Shown piece by piece: positions 24,321 through 36,918 of a stretch of DNA of 64,000 nucleotides. Made by a program: the position numbers and the translations under genes. Below the pieces are notes generated by a model. The model was not told the origin of the DNA and did not search any database. It was given only the letters and a program-made list of their open reading frames with translations. How positions within the stretch are numbered: position 1 is the stretch's first letter; every line of letters starts with the position of its first letter. Origin of the DNA: Azadirachta indica (Eukaryota > Streptophyta > Magnoliopsida > Sapindales > Meliaceae); contig CM040453.1 of assembly GCA_022749755.1 (NCBI GenBank), forward strand, positions 2,874,102-2,938,101, given 5' to 3'.

Positions 24321-24595
24321 TTACAAAGCCTAAGAGAGGAAGACTACAGGACGATAGAATCGGTTTATTAAAGCATTTTTGTTATTACAAAGATAATGCT
24401 TTCGCTAATCTGGGGTATTTTTGTACTTTTATGTTATCTTCGAGTTATATTCCATAAGTTGAGAAATTGAGTTATTTATCAATTTTGGTTGTGAATGTGT
24501 TAGTTGTTGGAAAACCTAACCTGCATTGCACGGTCGTCAGGCCACAACTAAAAAAACTTTGCAGTAATTTCGTCGAGCGGTTGGCGTGAGAAGCC
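24321..24595. promoter_or_regulatory. Shared divergent promoter of GGB and the FMN-binding gene
   Basis: Only 275 bases separate the two start codons, which point away from each other, so both promoters and leaders must lie here. No clear TATA box, as often seen at housekeeping bidirectional promoters. Confidence 0.6.
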
Positions 24596-27500
24596 ATGAA
24601 AGCAAACAAAGGAACTGTATTAACACTCGCAGAGAAATGCAAGGTCCGTTTCTATCTTTTAAACTTTGTTTTCATTTCTGTTATCGTTATGGTTCACCTT
24701 TTGAATTTAAGTTTGAATTTGTGTTGCAGAATATACTGGCGGCAAATTGGCAGGGTCAGCTCAATACCATCAAAGCTGACGCCAAAGGAAGGTACCTACT
24801 TTGTTCTTAAACCTCGTTTGCTTGTTGAGAGGAGAGATATATGAAATAAAAAGAAGTTCTATGATCGGTGTCATAGAATTTATCAGCATTTGTGTTGCCC
24901 GAAAATGCAAAAGCCGGCATATAACTGAGTTTGATGCAGGTGTATACTTAATTGGCCTAGGTGGAGTTAGCTTTTCGCCATAAGAACAAAACAGAACGAG
25001 CCTTGGGTTATATAGTTTTGTTTGGTTTCTTAAGTTTTCAAGGCAACCAAATGAAGGTTTTTATTTTAGCTAATGGATTGTTCTATTACTGTGTGTGATT
25101 ATTTTAGCAAAGAAGACATCTACACTTCAAAGGTGAAGTATATTCTCAGGAGAGGGAAACCATACATTTGGGTACCCGAAAAGGATCTGCACAATGTGGT
25201 ATGGTTCTCTTTCTGTATTTGTTTTGTAATTTTTTCCTCTTTTTTTTTCTGATAATTTACTTGTTTTCTATGAAAATCTGTGTTGATGGACAATCTGGAA
25301 TCACTGGGGAAACTATTTGGATGTCTAATGCAGATTGGATCAGTCTGGTCTGCATTACATGACAATATAAAGCTCAAGTCAGTTTGCTGATATAGGGACA
25401 TTATTACATCCACTCAATATAGAAATAAAGCCTTGTATTTGAATGTTGAAATGCAATTATTATGAGAATTGGATGAACATTGAAGAGGTTTGAGTAAATG
25501 CATTCAAAAGTGTAGCGGATTAATCTTAATCATCCAATTTGATGCGTGTTGTCCAAATATCCTATACATACAAGACAAATATAAACTGAATGCGTTGGTT
25601 ATCCAGGAGGCTCTAACTTTTGTGCATTTGTTTTTTGTTTCTACACCATTCAATATACCAAAGAGTTTCTTACTTGTTAAAGTGATAGTTATCAGTCATA
25701 ACCAGCATTCTTTACACATAGGTTATGAATCAGAACCAGCCGCTTTAGTATTTTTCTTTAGTCTTTTCTTTCTTTGTTATTTCCTTTAATTCTATATCAT
25801 AGAATTTTAGGGGATAGGCCTCTTGATCGATTAGCATAATGTCCTTTCTCTCCTTCATCAGAGATGACCTATAAAGATGCATAGGACAAGCTGTCTGCTC
25901 TGTTACTGAGCTTCCGACATCTACCCTTCACATGTGTCTATATGGTAGAGTATTTGGACATAGCTGATGAAACATTCCCAATTGCTTCCTCACTCTATTC
26001 AAATTAAGACCAGTGAAATGCTTGTTATTGCAAGTGGCTGTTAGTTAGATTGTATATATGTGGTGTATAAAAATTTATTGAAGTTCTTTGGTAAATAGTC
26101 TAATGAGAAATTTTCATATCATTTTCCCTGCTAAGTTTTGATCTCTTCCCATCTTTCCTTTTCATGTAGAACACAATCATTGATGAGCGTGGTTCATTTG
26201 CTGTAACCAGTCCCTTCCCAGGCTCTCTGGCTAAGTTACTTCGATCAATAAAAAAGGTTGGTGTTTATAATAGTTGCATTACTTTCCTTTTCTTGTCTTC
26301 CTCACATTAGGCAAAACAACACTCTAAAATTGTCTAGTTTTGCACATGCTGCAGTTACCAACTCGGGTTGCTCTCGGCGGGGATGTTGTGCCTCTTAAAA
26401 ATGAAAAGGTAAGCTTCTACTAAAACATGTTTCTGAATGTCAGGAACATTCATGTGTAACAATGACGTTGTAAGTGTTGATTACAATTTGTATGGCTGTG
26501 GTCATATAAAGGTGTTTCTATTACCCACTGTTCATATACTGATTACTTTTTTTAACCATTTTACATTTCTTTAACTTATTTTTATAAAAGTAATAGTGTA
26601 ACACAAACTTGTAAATCATTCAAGCCAAGCCAGTGGGGTACAGGTAAATTTTTGTTTTACAAGACCTAATTGGGAAGGTTTCTTTCAAAAATTACAAGGA
26701 CTTGGTGAATGACAGTTTAGAGTTAATGTTCAAGAACTATGGTTCGAGGAATGTCAATATTGACCCTTTCTTTGTCTTTCTTGTTATAGGCTCAATTGGC
26801 TGCAAAAAGTCTTAAAGAAGTCATGCTGTCTGAAGAAAGAATGATTGGTGAATCCAGTTATACAGTTTCAGGTGTATTAAGTTCTTCTAATTTTATTACC
26901 ACTTCACGAAACGAAAACCTCAAGGAGCTACTTGATGAGCATGAAAAGTACGTGATTTATAAGTTTAATGTAAGGTAAGAAACTTTTATTTCGATTGATT
27001 TCATCTGGTACTCATTGTTAAGAGTCTGTACCAGCTAGAGTGGTCAGTAGGCTGATGGCAAGGGTCCTCAAATATTAAAAATGGATTTGCTGACACAAAT
27101 GAATTGAGAAAGAAAGTAGTTGTATGATGTCTTAGGAGGAATTTGCTAGGTTCAACTTCTGGTACCCTGAGGATTTTATCTCTAATTGTAGTATTATTCA
27201 TTATGATTAGGATGACTAAATAATGAAGAAAAATGGAACACCAAAATGACAAAACCAACAAGTTGACTTACATCTGATATAAGATCTTTCTTGTTCAGTA
27301 CATGCATGTATATTGATGGTTACGGGTGCGCTCATGAAGTGGACATGAAAGATGTTGAAACGTCTACAGCAGATCTGTTTGGTAAGGCCCTCATCACATA
27401 ATGATGATCATCTTGGGCAAAACGGCATTTGTAATGCATCTCGTAAGTAACCTTTCTTGTATGTGCCTATACTGATCAAATTACATCTTAAATCTGTTTC

Positions 27501-28034
27501 ACATGTAGCGCCTCTCACTGCAAAGCTTATTGATGGCATTAATCAAAGTGAAGCAAGGCGCAAAGCATTGGTGCTTTTCTGTTTTGTATATTCAAATGAA
27601 AATGCAAGGGTAAAGCACCTACCTATCTATTTTGTTTAATGATTATTGCGGCAATACAATTACACCTGAAAACTGTTTTTGTCGAACACAAACTGTTGTT
27701 GAATTGCCAGATAGTGTATATTGCATTGACATTTTGTCTTCCACATGCTAGTCTCTGATTAAACTTGCTTGTGCCTCTGAACCTTCTGAGAATAAACTAG
27801 CTGTTGTTGGGTGTGAAGGATGCATTTATGCTTTCTGTTGATCGCATGGGATTTGATGTGCTGGGAAAGGTTGTTGGTCCAGTAACAAAGGATGGTCTAG
27901 GTGGATTCCAGTGGAAGGAATTCAGGTTCACATTCAAAGAAGAAGCACGTGATGTTGAAAGGTTTTGCAGGCAATTGGTGCAAATGGAAGAAGAGGCGGT
28001 CAAAAAAGTTTCAAGCTACAGCGGTCTGGTGTAA
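24596..28034 (+). CDS. FMN-binding split-barrel, pyridoxamine 5'-phosphate oxidase-like protein (308 aa, 9 exons)
   Basis: Exons read here: 24596-24643, 24730-24791, 25108-25198, 26170-26256, 26355-26408, 26790-26974, 27299-27381, 27509-27609, 27819-28034. They total 927 bases in frame with GT-AG introns. The product starts MKANKGTVLTLAEKCKNILAANWQG and contains KVKYILRRGKPYIWVPEKDLHNVN, DERGSFAVTSPFPGSLAKLL and LPTRVALGGDV, the beta strands of an FMN-binding split barrel. It ends FQWKEFRFTFKEEARDVERFCRQLV. I recall Arabidopsis homologues (At1g51560, At3g21140) listed as pyridoxamine 5'-phosphate oxidase family. The true plant PPOX is a different, larger protein (PDX3), so an enzyme activity should not be assumed. 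Intron 6-7 contains the KFNV-STCMYIDG junction, the least certain of the splice sites. Confidence 0.85.
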
Positions 28035-28673
28035 AAGTGATAAATTCAACCAAGCGTTTTCTTTTTATCCTATGAAATTTAGTTTATCTTTTGTAATGTT
28101 AGTAGGCCAGTAGATTAAGCAAATATGCACTAGCAATATTTTTGACACTTTTACACAAGTTCTGAATTTTGGATGTATACACCACAGTCTTCTGCTCCCC
28201 ATCAGTATTTGTTAACAATAATTGTTAGTCAAGATCAATACTTTTCATCAGTAGTTGATAACAACAATTCTTAATCAAGATCAATAGTTGTTGACAACAA
28301 CGGTACTTCTTAACAGTAGTTTATAACTTTTAGTTCTTAATCAAGATCAATAGTCGTTGACAACAACAGTACTTGTTAACAATAATTTATAACTTTTAAT
28401 GCAGATAATTCGAGACCTAATACAGAAGCGTGCTGTGGACAACAATTTTAAATTTTGGCATTAAAAAATATAACCTCTTAAGAAAAACGACAATTTAGAA
28501 AATGAAAAATATTTCATTCATATTCATATAAACTTGTTCCATTTAAAAAAGAGAAGAGAAGTTCAACACGATCCCTCAAAAACTAAAAATTCGATATAAA
28601 ATGACCAAAACCCGCATCATCCCATCCAGAAACCAGCGACCTCCACAAACACCAAGAACGTAAAACATGAAGC
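28035..28673. other. Convergent 3' spacer with short tandem repeats
   Basis: Separates the 3' ends of the FMN-binding gene and HSC70. Contains imperfect tandem copies of a unit with TTAATCAAGATCAATAG and TTGACAACAAC; two copies are 66 bases apart (28268 and 28334) and an older one starts near 28222. Bases 28550-28673 are probably HSC70 3' UTR. Confidence 0.5.
28200..28400. repeat. Imperfect tandem repeat, about 66-base unit
   Basis: Units share GATCAATAG(T), GTTGACAACAAC and (A/C)AGTA-TTGTTAACA boxes. About three units, each diverged by point changes. No coding meaning. Confidence 0.6.
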
Positions 28674-31418
28674 TTAGTCAACTTCCTCGATCTTGGGACC
28701 AGGGCCGCTGCCACCAGCTGGAGGAGCATCGTCATCCATTCCACCACCCATGTCAGCTCCGGCACCCTGATACATCTTGGCAATGATGGGATTGCAGATG
28801 CTTTCAAGCTCCTTCATCTTATCTTCAAACTCATCGGCCTCAGCGAGTTGGTTGCCATCAAGCCATTGAATAGCTTGGTCAATGGCATCCTCGATCTTCT
28901 TCTTGTCAGCTGGGGCAAGCTTTGAACCGATCTTCTCATCCCTGACGGTGTTCCTCATGTTGTAGGAGTAGTTCTCCAAGGAGTTCTTGGCCTCAACCTT
29001 CTTCTTGTGCTCCTCGTCTTCAGCCTTGTACTTCTCAGCCTCCTGAACCATCTTCTCAATTTCATCCTTTGACAACCTACCCTTGTCATTGGTGATTGTG
29101 ATCTTGTTCTTTTGGCCTGTGGTCTTGTCCTCCGCAGAGACATTCAATATACCGTTGGCATCAATATCAAAGCAGACATTGATTTGAGGAACACCCCTGG
29201 GAGCTGGAGGGATGCCAGAGAGCTCGAATTTGCCCAACAAGTTGTTGTCTCTAGTTCTTGTTCTTTCACCTTCGTAAACCTGGATCAAAACACCAGGTTG
29301 ATTGTCTGAGTAGGTTGAGAAAACTTGCTCCTTTTTGGTGGGGATGGTTGTGTTTCGTGGGATCAACACTGTCATGACACCACCAGCTGTTTCCAAACCA
29401 AGAGACAGAGGTGTGACATCCAAGAGCAACAGATCCTGAACCTTCTCATTGCCCTCACCACTCAAGATGGCAGCCTGAACGGCAGCACCATAAGCAACAG
29501 CCTCATCAGGGTTAATGTTCTTGCAGAGCTCCTTTCCATTGAAGAAGTCCTGCAACAGCTGTTGCACCTTGGGAATCCTAGTAGATCCACCAACAAGCAC
29601 AACATCATGGACGCTGCTCTTGTCCATCTTAGCATCCCTCAAACACTTCTCAACAGGCTCCATACACTTTCTGAAGAGATCCATGTTAAGCTCCTCAAAT
29701 CTGGCACGGGTAATGGTCGTGTAGAAATCAATACCCTCGTACAACGAATCAATTTCAATTGTAGTCTGTGCAGTGGAGGAGAGAGTCCTCTTTGCCCTCT
29801 CGCAAGCAGTCCTCAATCTCCTAAGAGCTCTAGGATTTCCACTAATATCCTTCTTGTTCTTCCTCTTGAACTCCTGAACAAAGTGATTCACCATTCTGTT
29901 GTCAAAATCCTCACCACCAAGATGAGTGTCTCCAGCAGTGGCTTTTACTTCAAAGATACCTTCTTCAATAGTAAGCAAGGAAACATCAAAAGTACCACCT
30001 CCCAAATCAAAGATCAACACATTCTTCTCACCGACGCTGCTAGCCTTCTTGTCAAGACCATAAGCGATGGCAGCAGCAGTGGGCTCATTGATAATACGCA
30101 TAACATTAAGTCCAGCAATGACACCAGCGTCCTTGGTGGCCTGACGTTGTGAGTCATTGAAGTAAGCAGGGACAGTGACAACTGCATTCTTAACAGTTGA
30201 GCCAAGGTAAGCTTCAGCAATCTCACGCATCTTGATAAGAACCATAGAAGAGATTTCCTCAGCAGCAAACTGCTTCTCTTCGCCCTTGTAATTAACCACA
30301 ATCATGGGCTTGTCACCGGGACCGGCAATGACCTTAAATGGCCATAGCTTAATATCACTTTGAACTGAGGCATCGCTGAATCTCCGACCAATCAACCTCT
30401 TTGCGTCTGCAAGTAATTAATAAACAACCAAGTTAGTATACACAGCTCCATGCACAACGACCACCTTACTTTGATGACAACGAATAAAAAAAGAACAACT
30501 TTGGATGACAACGATTAAAAGAACAGTAAATTTGAGTAACAAGTATTAAATAATAGAACGATGAAACGTTTAAGGCTTCCAATTTCATGGATAGGCTCAT
30601 AATAATAAATCAATATCACGCATCATTCAAGAAAATAACAACACATTCACAGAACAATCTATAATCTAGAATAGATAATACTGTAATTTCAAAGGAAAAT
30701 TTAGTTTCATTTATATGAAAAATCAATCTTAAGAATATTTCTCATCAGTTAACTCTAAAAGAATAAAAACAAGTGATTTTGTCGTTGATTTAACTATTCG
30801 TCTTGCAATTTATTTAGCAAAGGAAAAACACAAATCCGAATTAAACTTAGGGTACAAATACAACAAACGAGACAGAAACAACATGGAGTCAAATCCATGT
30901 ATGTTTATTAAACATGTCAAATCAACGATAATAAAATCGTAGCATTCGAACATAATTCATGGAAGTGGTTTAGATCTGTAATATAGTCCACATTGCATTA
31001 CAATCTTAAGGTTTCTGGGCCAGGAGCCCAATCAATCGCTCGAGAAACCTAGATATTATACTTCATAAAAAGCAGAAAAGACAAAACTACCCTCGAAACT
31101 CGCAGATCGAAGAGAACAACGCTACATTCATGCCCCTTGTCCTTGTCTTATACAAATCATTAATGACACATTTTCAGAAAGAAAACAAGTCAAAGAATGC
31201 TTACCAAAAACTGTGTTCACAGGGTTCATGGCGACCTGGTTCTTAGCAGCATCACCAATCAAACGCTCAGTATCCGTGAACGCCACGTAAGACGGCGTTG
31301 TTCTGTTACCTTGATCATTGGCTATGATTTCAACCCTGTCGTGCTGCCACACACCGACGCAGGAGTAGGTAGTACCAAGATCAATACCGATCGCCGGACC
31401 CTCTCCTTTTCCGGCCAT
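28674..31418 (-). CDS. HSC70: Cytosolic heat shock cognate 70 kDa protein (HSC70/HSP70), 648 aa
   Basis: Two exons: 31418-31205 (214 bases) and 30406-28674, joined in frame (phase 1) across a 798-base intron after NTVFG. Complete HSP70: nucleotide-binding domain with [22 protein letters not shown] and [12 protein letters not shown]; linker [13 protein letters not shown]; substrate-binding beta domain; helical lid; Gly-rich tail ending GPKIEEVD, the cytosolic EEVD that binds TPR co-chaperones. It folds and holds proteins in an ATP-driven cycle with J-proteins and exchange factors. The ATG at 31418 ([17 protein letters not shown]) is the family start; the frame is open further upstream to 31775, but that part is promoter and leader. 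First of a tandem array; the next two genes keep only its front half. Confidence 0.97.
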
Positions 31419-31800
31419 TATCACAGACCAGATAGAGAATAATGAATAAAGAAAATTTGCTTGCTTAGAGAAGAAGGGAAAAAAAAATAAAGGCAGATCT
31501 TGCGTTTGTGGAAAATAATCTGTGTGGTTTTCTGCAAAGCTAGGGTTGGGCGTTGTTTTATAGATGTATGGGATATTCATTCTAGAATGTTCTGTGGTCG
31601 TTGTGGAATTTTCAACCGTTGATTGGAGTGCAATGGAGGGTCTGGATTTTTCAAAAATTTTGAGTCGGATTTGTCGAGGTCGGCTACGCGCCCATGATTT
31701 TAAAAAGTGTAGGGTTTTTGAATTAGGAAAAGAGGATTGGAGGATCGGTCGGTCCAAGTCCAACGCGTCGTGCACATGTGAATCTAAAAAAAATTAGATG
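31419..31800 (-). promoter_or_regulatory. HSC70 promoter with heat-shock element and TATA box
   Basis: A perfect heat-shock element TTCTAGAATGTTC lies at 31580-31592 (three alternating 5-base units), with a further TTC unit at 31576-31578. On the minus strand a TATAAAA box is at 31562-31556, about 18 bases downstream of it. The spacing and sequence are like those upstream of the chimeric gene at 42521. Confidence 0.75.
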
Positions 31801-31969
31801 TGAGTGGGCCCACCTCTTCTTTTAAGTTGTATTACGCTGGTGGGCCTTAAATGGGCTGGACTTCGTGCCATTCGCTTCCCCGGACTCGGTGGAATATGAG
31901 TGAATTCCTCCAATAATAATTACTTATAATTTCTTTTAATTATATAATAATTTAGTTAGCGTTTGGCGA

Positions 31970-33400
31970 GGGAGGGGGCAGGCAAAGACCGAGACAAGAA
32001 AATGAAATCCACATTTCCATCCCACGTTGCATTAATTTTGATGACGACAACTAATATAATAATATTCTCTTTTTCTCCAGCCGAGGAATGTTTGAATTAA
32101 TTAGTTAATTAATTAATCAGACTTTAACCGTTAATACCAACTTCAATTTGAACTTTTTCTAACCCAATAGATATCTAAGGATTAATGTGGGCTTGAATTG
32201 AGCAAATTAACGAGAAAGTTGAAGTTATTGACTACATGATATATCCATCCATTTTTGTTTGATGATTTACTGCATTTAGATCCATATCCATGTCATGTAC
32301 TTTTACAAAATTTTTTCTTACGAATTAAGAATTTTTTGTTTAACAATATTTTCTCTGTATGTTACGGATGATTTATGACTCTGTAAATGCTATTTTGTTT
32401 ATGTGATAAATCTGTTAATTGGTACAAAGATTTTATCATTTAAAAGTAGTATATATTTCTTATTTTAAAACAGATTTTATTTAAATCTTTTATTTAAATC
32501 TTTTAATAATCTCCTCATATGGACATATATGACTCACAAGTCAACTAATTAATTAAAGAAAATGAAGGAGCATTTTCGTTTCATTAATTTTTTGTTTATT
32601 TGTGTTGATTTTAACGTGTTAATTTTACTGCAGATATAACGGCAGGGTATAAATTATTTTTTTCATTAAGTTGAAAAAAATTACTGATTAAGGATTAAAA
32701 TTACAACCAAATATCTTTGTTATGCACAGAAAAATTATTCGGTCGGTGAACTCACACGTCACATCAATTATGAAACCCCTGAAACTGGAAAGGCAGCGAC
32801 GACTTGACCCAAAAATAAACGGTTACATTTTCTCTATTATATTTGTTGAGCTTTCCTTTTTTAAAATAATCTGTAAGCATAAACCTAGAGGAAATATATT
32901 AACAAAAATAATATATCTGATTATGCTTCTCTTTCTGCATCGCCAATCATCCTTACCAACCACACGAACCGGGTATGTTTGTACGCCGGCCCGGCTAATG
33001 GTAGATCTCGTCTTAATTTGTTTACTTTAATTTCTAGATTATTGTGTGATTTAATTATTCTTATGTCCTTTACAGTTTCACTTTGTTGGAGATTAATATT
33101 ATATATAAGCAATCAAATTCTAACAGCTGACTGGAAAAGGGATGTCGGGAGAAATATGAGGACTCCGGTTAAAAGTTCGTCTGATAATTTTCTCTACCTT
33201 AAAAAGACGGACAGGGTAGTCTACAAGTACGTTATATATACTTTATACTACTCTTACAACATTTTTCGTAGTAGAAATTTTCACCAATATAGTGTTTTGG
33301 TAAAAGGTTAGGAGTATATGTATTCTAATTACTGTGGAAAAATATTTCCAGGAAACATAAGTACACGATAAACTTGAAAGATACGTACACCCAGCAGCAG
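31970..33400. repeat. Non-coding duplicated unit, copy A
   Basis: Shares with copy B, in the same order and orientation, GGCAGGCAAAGACC, TTGCATTAATTTTGATGA, TTGAGCAAATTAACGAG, AAAAATTATTC, CCGGTTAAAAGTT and TG-GGAAAAA blocks. The two are diverged, with insertions between blocks. Confidence 0.6.
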
Positions 33401-34229
33401 CAAATTTAGTATATATACACACAAGAGCACAAGTGTAACACATTCAGCCCGACAAATTAAATCAGGCAACCCAGTAATTACACTAATTAAGTGATTTGTT
33501 ATAATATTTTGTCTTTGCATTTGACTTACTTTAACAAATTAAATACGTACTGCTCCGATAACATTAATATAGAAAAGCAAAAATGCGGGCCAAAAAATGT
33601 ATAAATATTGTCTCTTTCGTGGTTCTTTCCAAAAAGGCATTTTGCTTTCAAGAAATGTTTTCTTTCCCATTATATACATTTACCCAATATTTATGACCAA
33701 GACTTAAATTTCTTAGAAAATATTCGAGCAAATTATCACGACTAATTTTCTATAAATTTTTATTTCTACGTACCTTAATCGTTAAGAAAGGAAATTGGTT
33801 TGCCCATTCCCGAATTAAACTAATCTCTAGCTGATATACATGTGATACGATTCTCCAGGCCACCAAATTTGACTGAAAGATAAACGACAATATATATATA
33901 TATATATATACACATATTTGACCGGGAGATTGGGCTTCAAATTGGATCTCATTAAACCCAATAACAGAACTGGGAGCCTCGGCTTTTGCACAAGCCCCAG
34001 ATGGGCACAGCCACTCCATAGCTTATTGTTTGCAAGCACGCTTGCATAATTACTGTCCATACACTTATGGCAAGGGAAGTATGATCCTTCAGCACAATTC
34101 TAACTAACATTTGTTCGCTTATTATTTTATGCTTTAAAAGCTTACATCTCTCGAAAATTCCCCTCATCCGCCGTTCACCAAAAGTGGGCATTTAATTAAG
34201 TCATATTACATATATTGTAAGGATAATTT

Positions 34230-34930
34230 AGACACTAGCTGGGCAACTGAATTAATTAACCAGACTTTAATTATTAATATCAACTTTTAACTTTTTCTAA
34301 CTATATAAAAACAAAGAGCATCAACCAATGTGAATGTGAACTCAGCAAACGATAAAGTTCTCCGTGAGTAGTATTTATGATATCAGTCATCATCAATTGA
34401 TTTTTCTTCATCCTTTTATGGCTTAGTTTTATGCCTATTATCTAATTTAATTGTATATTTTTAAATTGTTTCACACAAATTAGTAGCTTTTTTTATGATG
34501 TTTTTCTCTATATATTAGGGATGACATATTGACTTTGTAAATATTATTAGTTTAGGTAATAAACTTTCTAAATGACACAATTTTTTTACCATTTTGAATT
34601 TTATAATCATTTTAAAATATAATTGTATATATTTACGCTTTATTCACGGTATCATATTTCAATGCACTTAATTGGTTGAAGACTGATCAATTCATTACTA
34701 TAGAATTCTTTTTTAAAAGAAAAAAAAAAACTTTAAGAGTTAGGTGTAAAAAGAAAAAAAGTCACGTTCTAAAATATTATTTTGTTTATAAAAATATTTA
34801 CCTAAAAAAGACCTCCAAATAATTAAAAAATTTACGCACCAAAAAAAAAAAAAGCTTAAAAATAAGAAAGTGACTAGCATTACACAATCTAGTCCTTGAT
34901 ATTTATTTAATTAATGAAAAAATTAAAGCA
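34230..34930. repeat. Non-coding duplicated unit, partial copy C
   Basis: Shares TTAATTAACCAGACTTTAAT and TTTTTCTAAC with copies A and B, and AATAAGAAAGTGACTAGCAT and TTTATTTAATTAATGAA with copy B. Confidence 0.5.
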
Positions 34931-35290
34931 TCAATATTATTTAGTTTAATCATTATTATTTCATTATGTAACAATAACTCTCATTATTTTTAAATTTCAA
35001 GCATAAAAGAATTTCATAAACGCTAATTAAGTTCTATGTTTATTGTAACAATCAATAATTTTTTTCTTTTAATATGAGTATTAATTCTTCTACCAATTGC
35101 TTTTGGTTGGTGAGGAAATATATATATCCTTCTATCGCGTAGATGTAATTGTTCGTAGAAAATTCAACGAAAATCTCAGCCAAGGACAGATACAAGCTCT
35201 CGTGTTTCACAAAGTATATATATGTATATATAATCCCAACTTTTTCACCGACACCCAGATGGATCAGTAAGACTGCGAATAAAATTTTAA

Positions 35291-36918
35291 TTAATCTTAA
35301 GGGGTTTTAACACATACCTCCCCTGAAGTTTGTGACTTTAACACTTATATATAAAGTTTAATGAAATGTACACTTACCTCCCCTCTAACCATCTAAAGTT
35401 GTTAGTCAAACACGAATCGATTATAATGGCCTTATTTAAATGAGAAAATTTATTTTTTACTACTTTATTCTTCTTTTAATTATCTCATTTGAGCCCACAA
35501 GATTTTTTTTTTTCAATAATCATTTTCAAAACTTGAAGAAGTGTTTATTTGACATTTAAAAAGTAGAAAATAATTAAAAAACAAAACATTTGTAGGCTTA
35601 GCATTCACTTAAAATCGATTATAGCCGTTAGTTTTTCAATGGCTATATTCCCTCTTTAGATGATTATCCAAACATGTATTCATACATACATGAGCACAAC
35701 AAAATTGCGGAAAAAAAAACGAAAATAAAAACGAAAGAAGGGGTATCAACATAAATTCCTTCTCTTCAATAATGCATAACCCCAACAATAGCACCAAATT
35801 TTATTTTCTTAAATAATCTTTAACAAAGTTTAGAAAAATTATTAATAAAAAGAAGAAAGAAAAAAATACAATAGCATAAAAGAAAGAAAAATGCATTAGC
35901 ATTGTGAGATGACAGGGAAGAGGAAAACAAGTAGAAAATCCTTATGCAGAGCTGTTGATATTTTCAATCTATGTTACAGTAGCGAAAAAAAGTATCCAAT
36001 GCACAGTAAATTAGCAAACGCCAAAACCGAGCCAACAACCGGTAAAAACTAACCAGCCGAAGCAAGTTCCAATGCCTAAGTCCTAATATATTCCTCTCCA
36101 ACCTAAACTGTTTCTCATTAAGTTTCCAAGTATTAAGCCTCTTTATGGCCAAAGTAAAGCTATACAACAAACACCACCTCTTTACAACCATCAATGCGCT
36201 CGTTTTTTTTTTTTTTCTAATTCTAACAAAAAAATACCACCAAATCAAATCATAACATGGTAAATCCTAAAGCATCAATAATACCAACAATGATAATAAT
36301 AGCACTCGAAAAAGAGTTGCTATTGAGATTTGAAGATTAATCAAAGGGGTGGAGGAGGCGTTGACGGTTAAGTAGTGAGTATAGGAGGAGCTCGTTGCTG
36401 TTACCGGGTGGTGAAGAAGGAGCGAACTGCTAAATAATGAAAGGGGAGGGGGATAGGGGGAAGAAGGGAGGAAGCGATTATTGTTGCTAGGTAAAGATGG
36501 ATGAAGGGATAGAGGAGAAGAGGGCGGCAGCCGATTGGGTGGGTGAGTGGGTGGAAAAAAGATAGTTTTAGGGTTTTCACTTTTTAGGCAAAATAAAATA
36601 AAACTGCTTTTTACACTTTACGATTTTACCCTTAAATTTAACGGTTAAAATTAATTGAGGGGAGGTAAGTGAATCTTTTCCCAAACCTTTCCGCAAAGTG
36701 ATAGTTTTCTATACCTCAGGGGAGGTATTTAAAAATATCCTCAGAAACAAATTAGACTAAAGTTAGTTGCTTTTACTAATTTAGCCTTAATTGCAATGTT
36801 TAAGTAACAGTTTTGGATGGTCAGAGGGAAGGTAAATGTGTATTTCATTAAACCTTACATATAAGTATTAAAGTCACAAATCTCAAGAAAAATATGCTTT
36901 AAAATCCCTTAATCTTAA
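35291..36918. mobile_element. TIR DNA transposon, Mutator-like, non-autonomous, with 10-base TSD
   Basis: The element proper is 35301-36908, flanked on both sides by TTAATCTTAA (35291-35300 and 36909-36918). The ends are inverted: the left reads GGGGTTTTAA, the right in complement GGGATTTTAA. Similarity continues inward for over 100 bases through blocks such as TTTGTGACTTTAA, TAATGAAAT and CATTTACCTTCCCTCT (complement) against ACACTTACCTCCCCTCT. A long TIR with a 9-11 base TSD is the Mutator/MULE pattern. No transposase frame is seen, so it would be non-autonomous. A second, related end-like segment lies at about 36650-36760. Confidence 0.75.
36640..36770. repeat. Second TIR-like end nested inside the MULE-like element
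   Basis: Read in complement, GAGGATATTTTTAAATACCT followed by CCCCTGAGG and, further in, CACTTACCTCCCCTC resembles the terminal repeat of the surrounding element. It suggests a nested related insertion or an earlier end. Confidence 0.45.

Larger units (their letters stand above)
31801..35290. other. Intergenic spacer with two copies (A and C) of a duplicated non-coding unit
   Basis: Copy A spans about 31970-33400 and a shorter copy C about 34230-34930; both are related to copy B at 36960-38440 (see that entry). Between them is AT-rich sequence including a TA microsatellite at 33890-33910. No gene is supported: short frames at 32722-34191 have no recognisable domain. Confidence 0.45.

Noticed and set aside
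29325..30152. Plus-strand open frame of 275 codons
   Set aside because: It is the reverse of the HSC70 coding exon; no domain, and codon use is a mirror of the real gene.
31128..31775. Upstream extension of the HSC70 first exon to 31775
   Set aside because: The frame is open, but the added part covers the TATA box and heat-shock element, and the family start MAGKGEG is at 31418.
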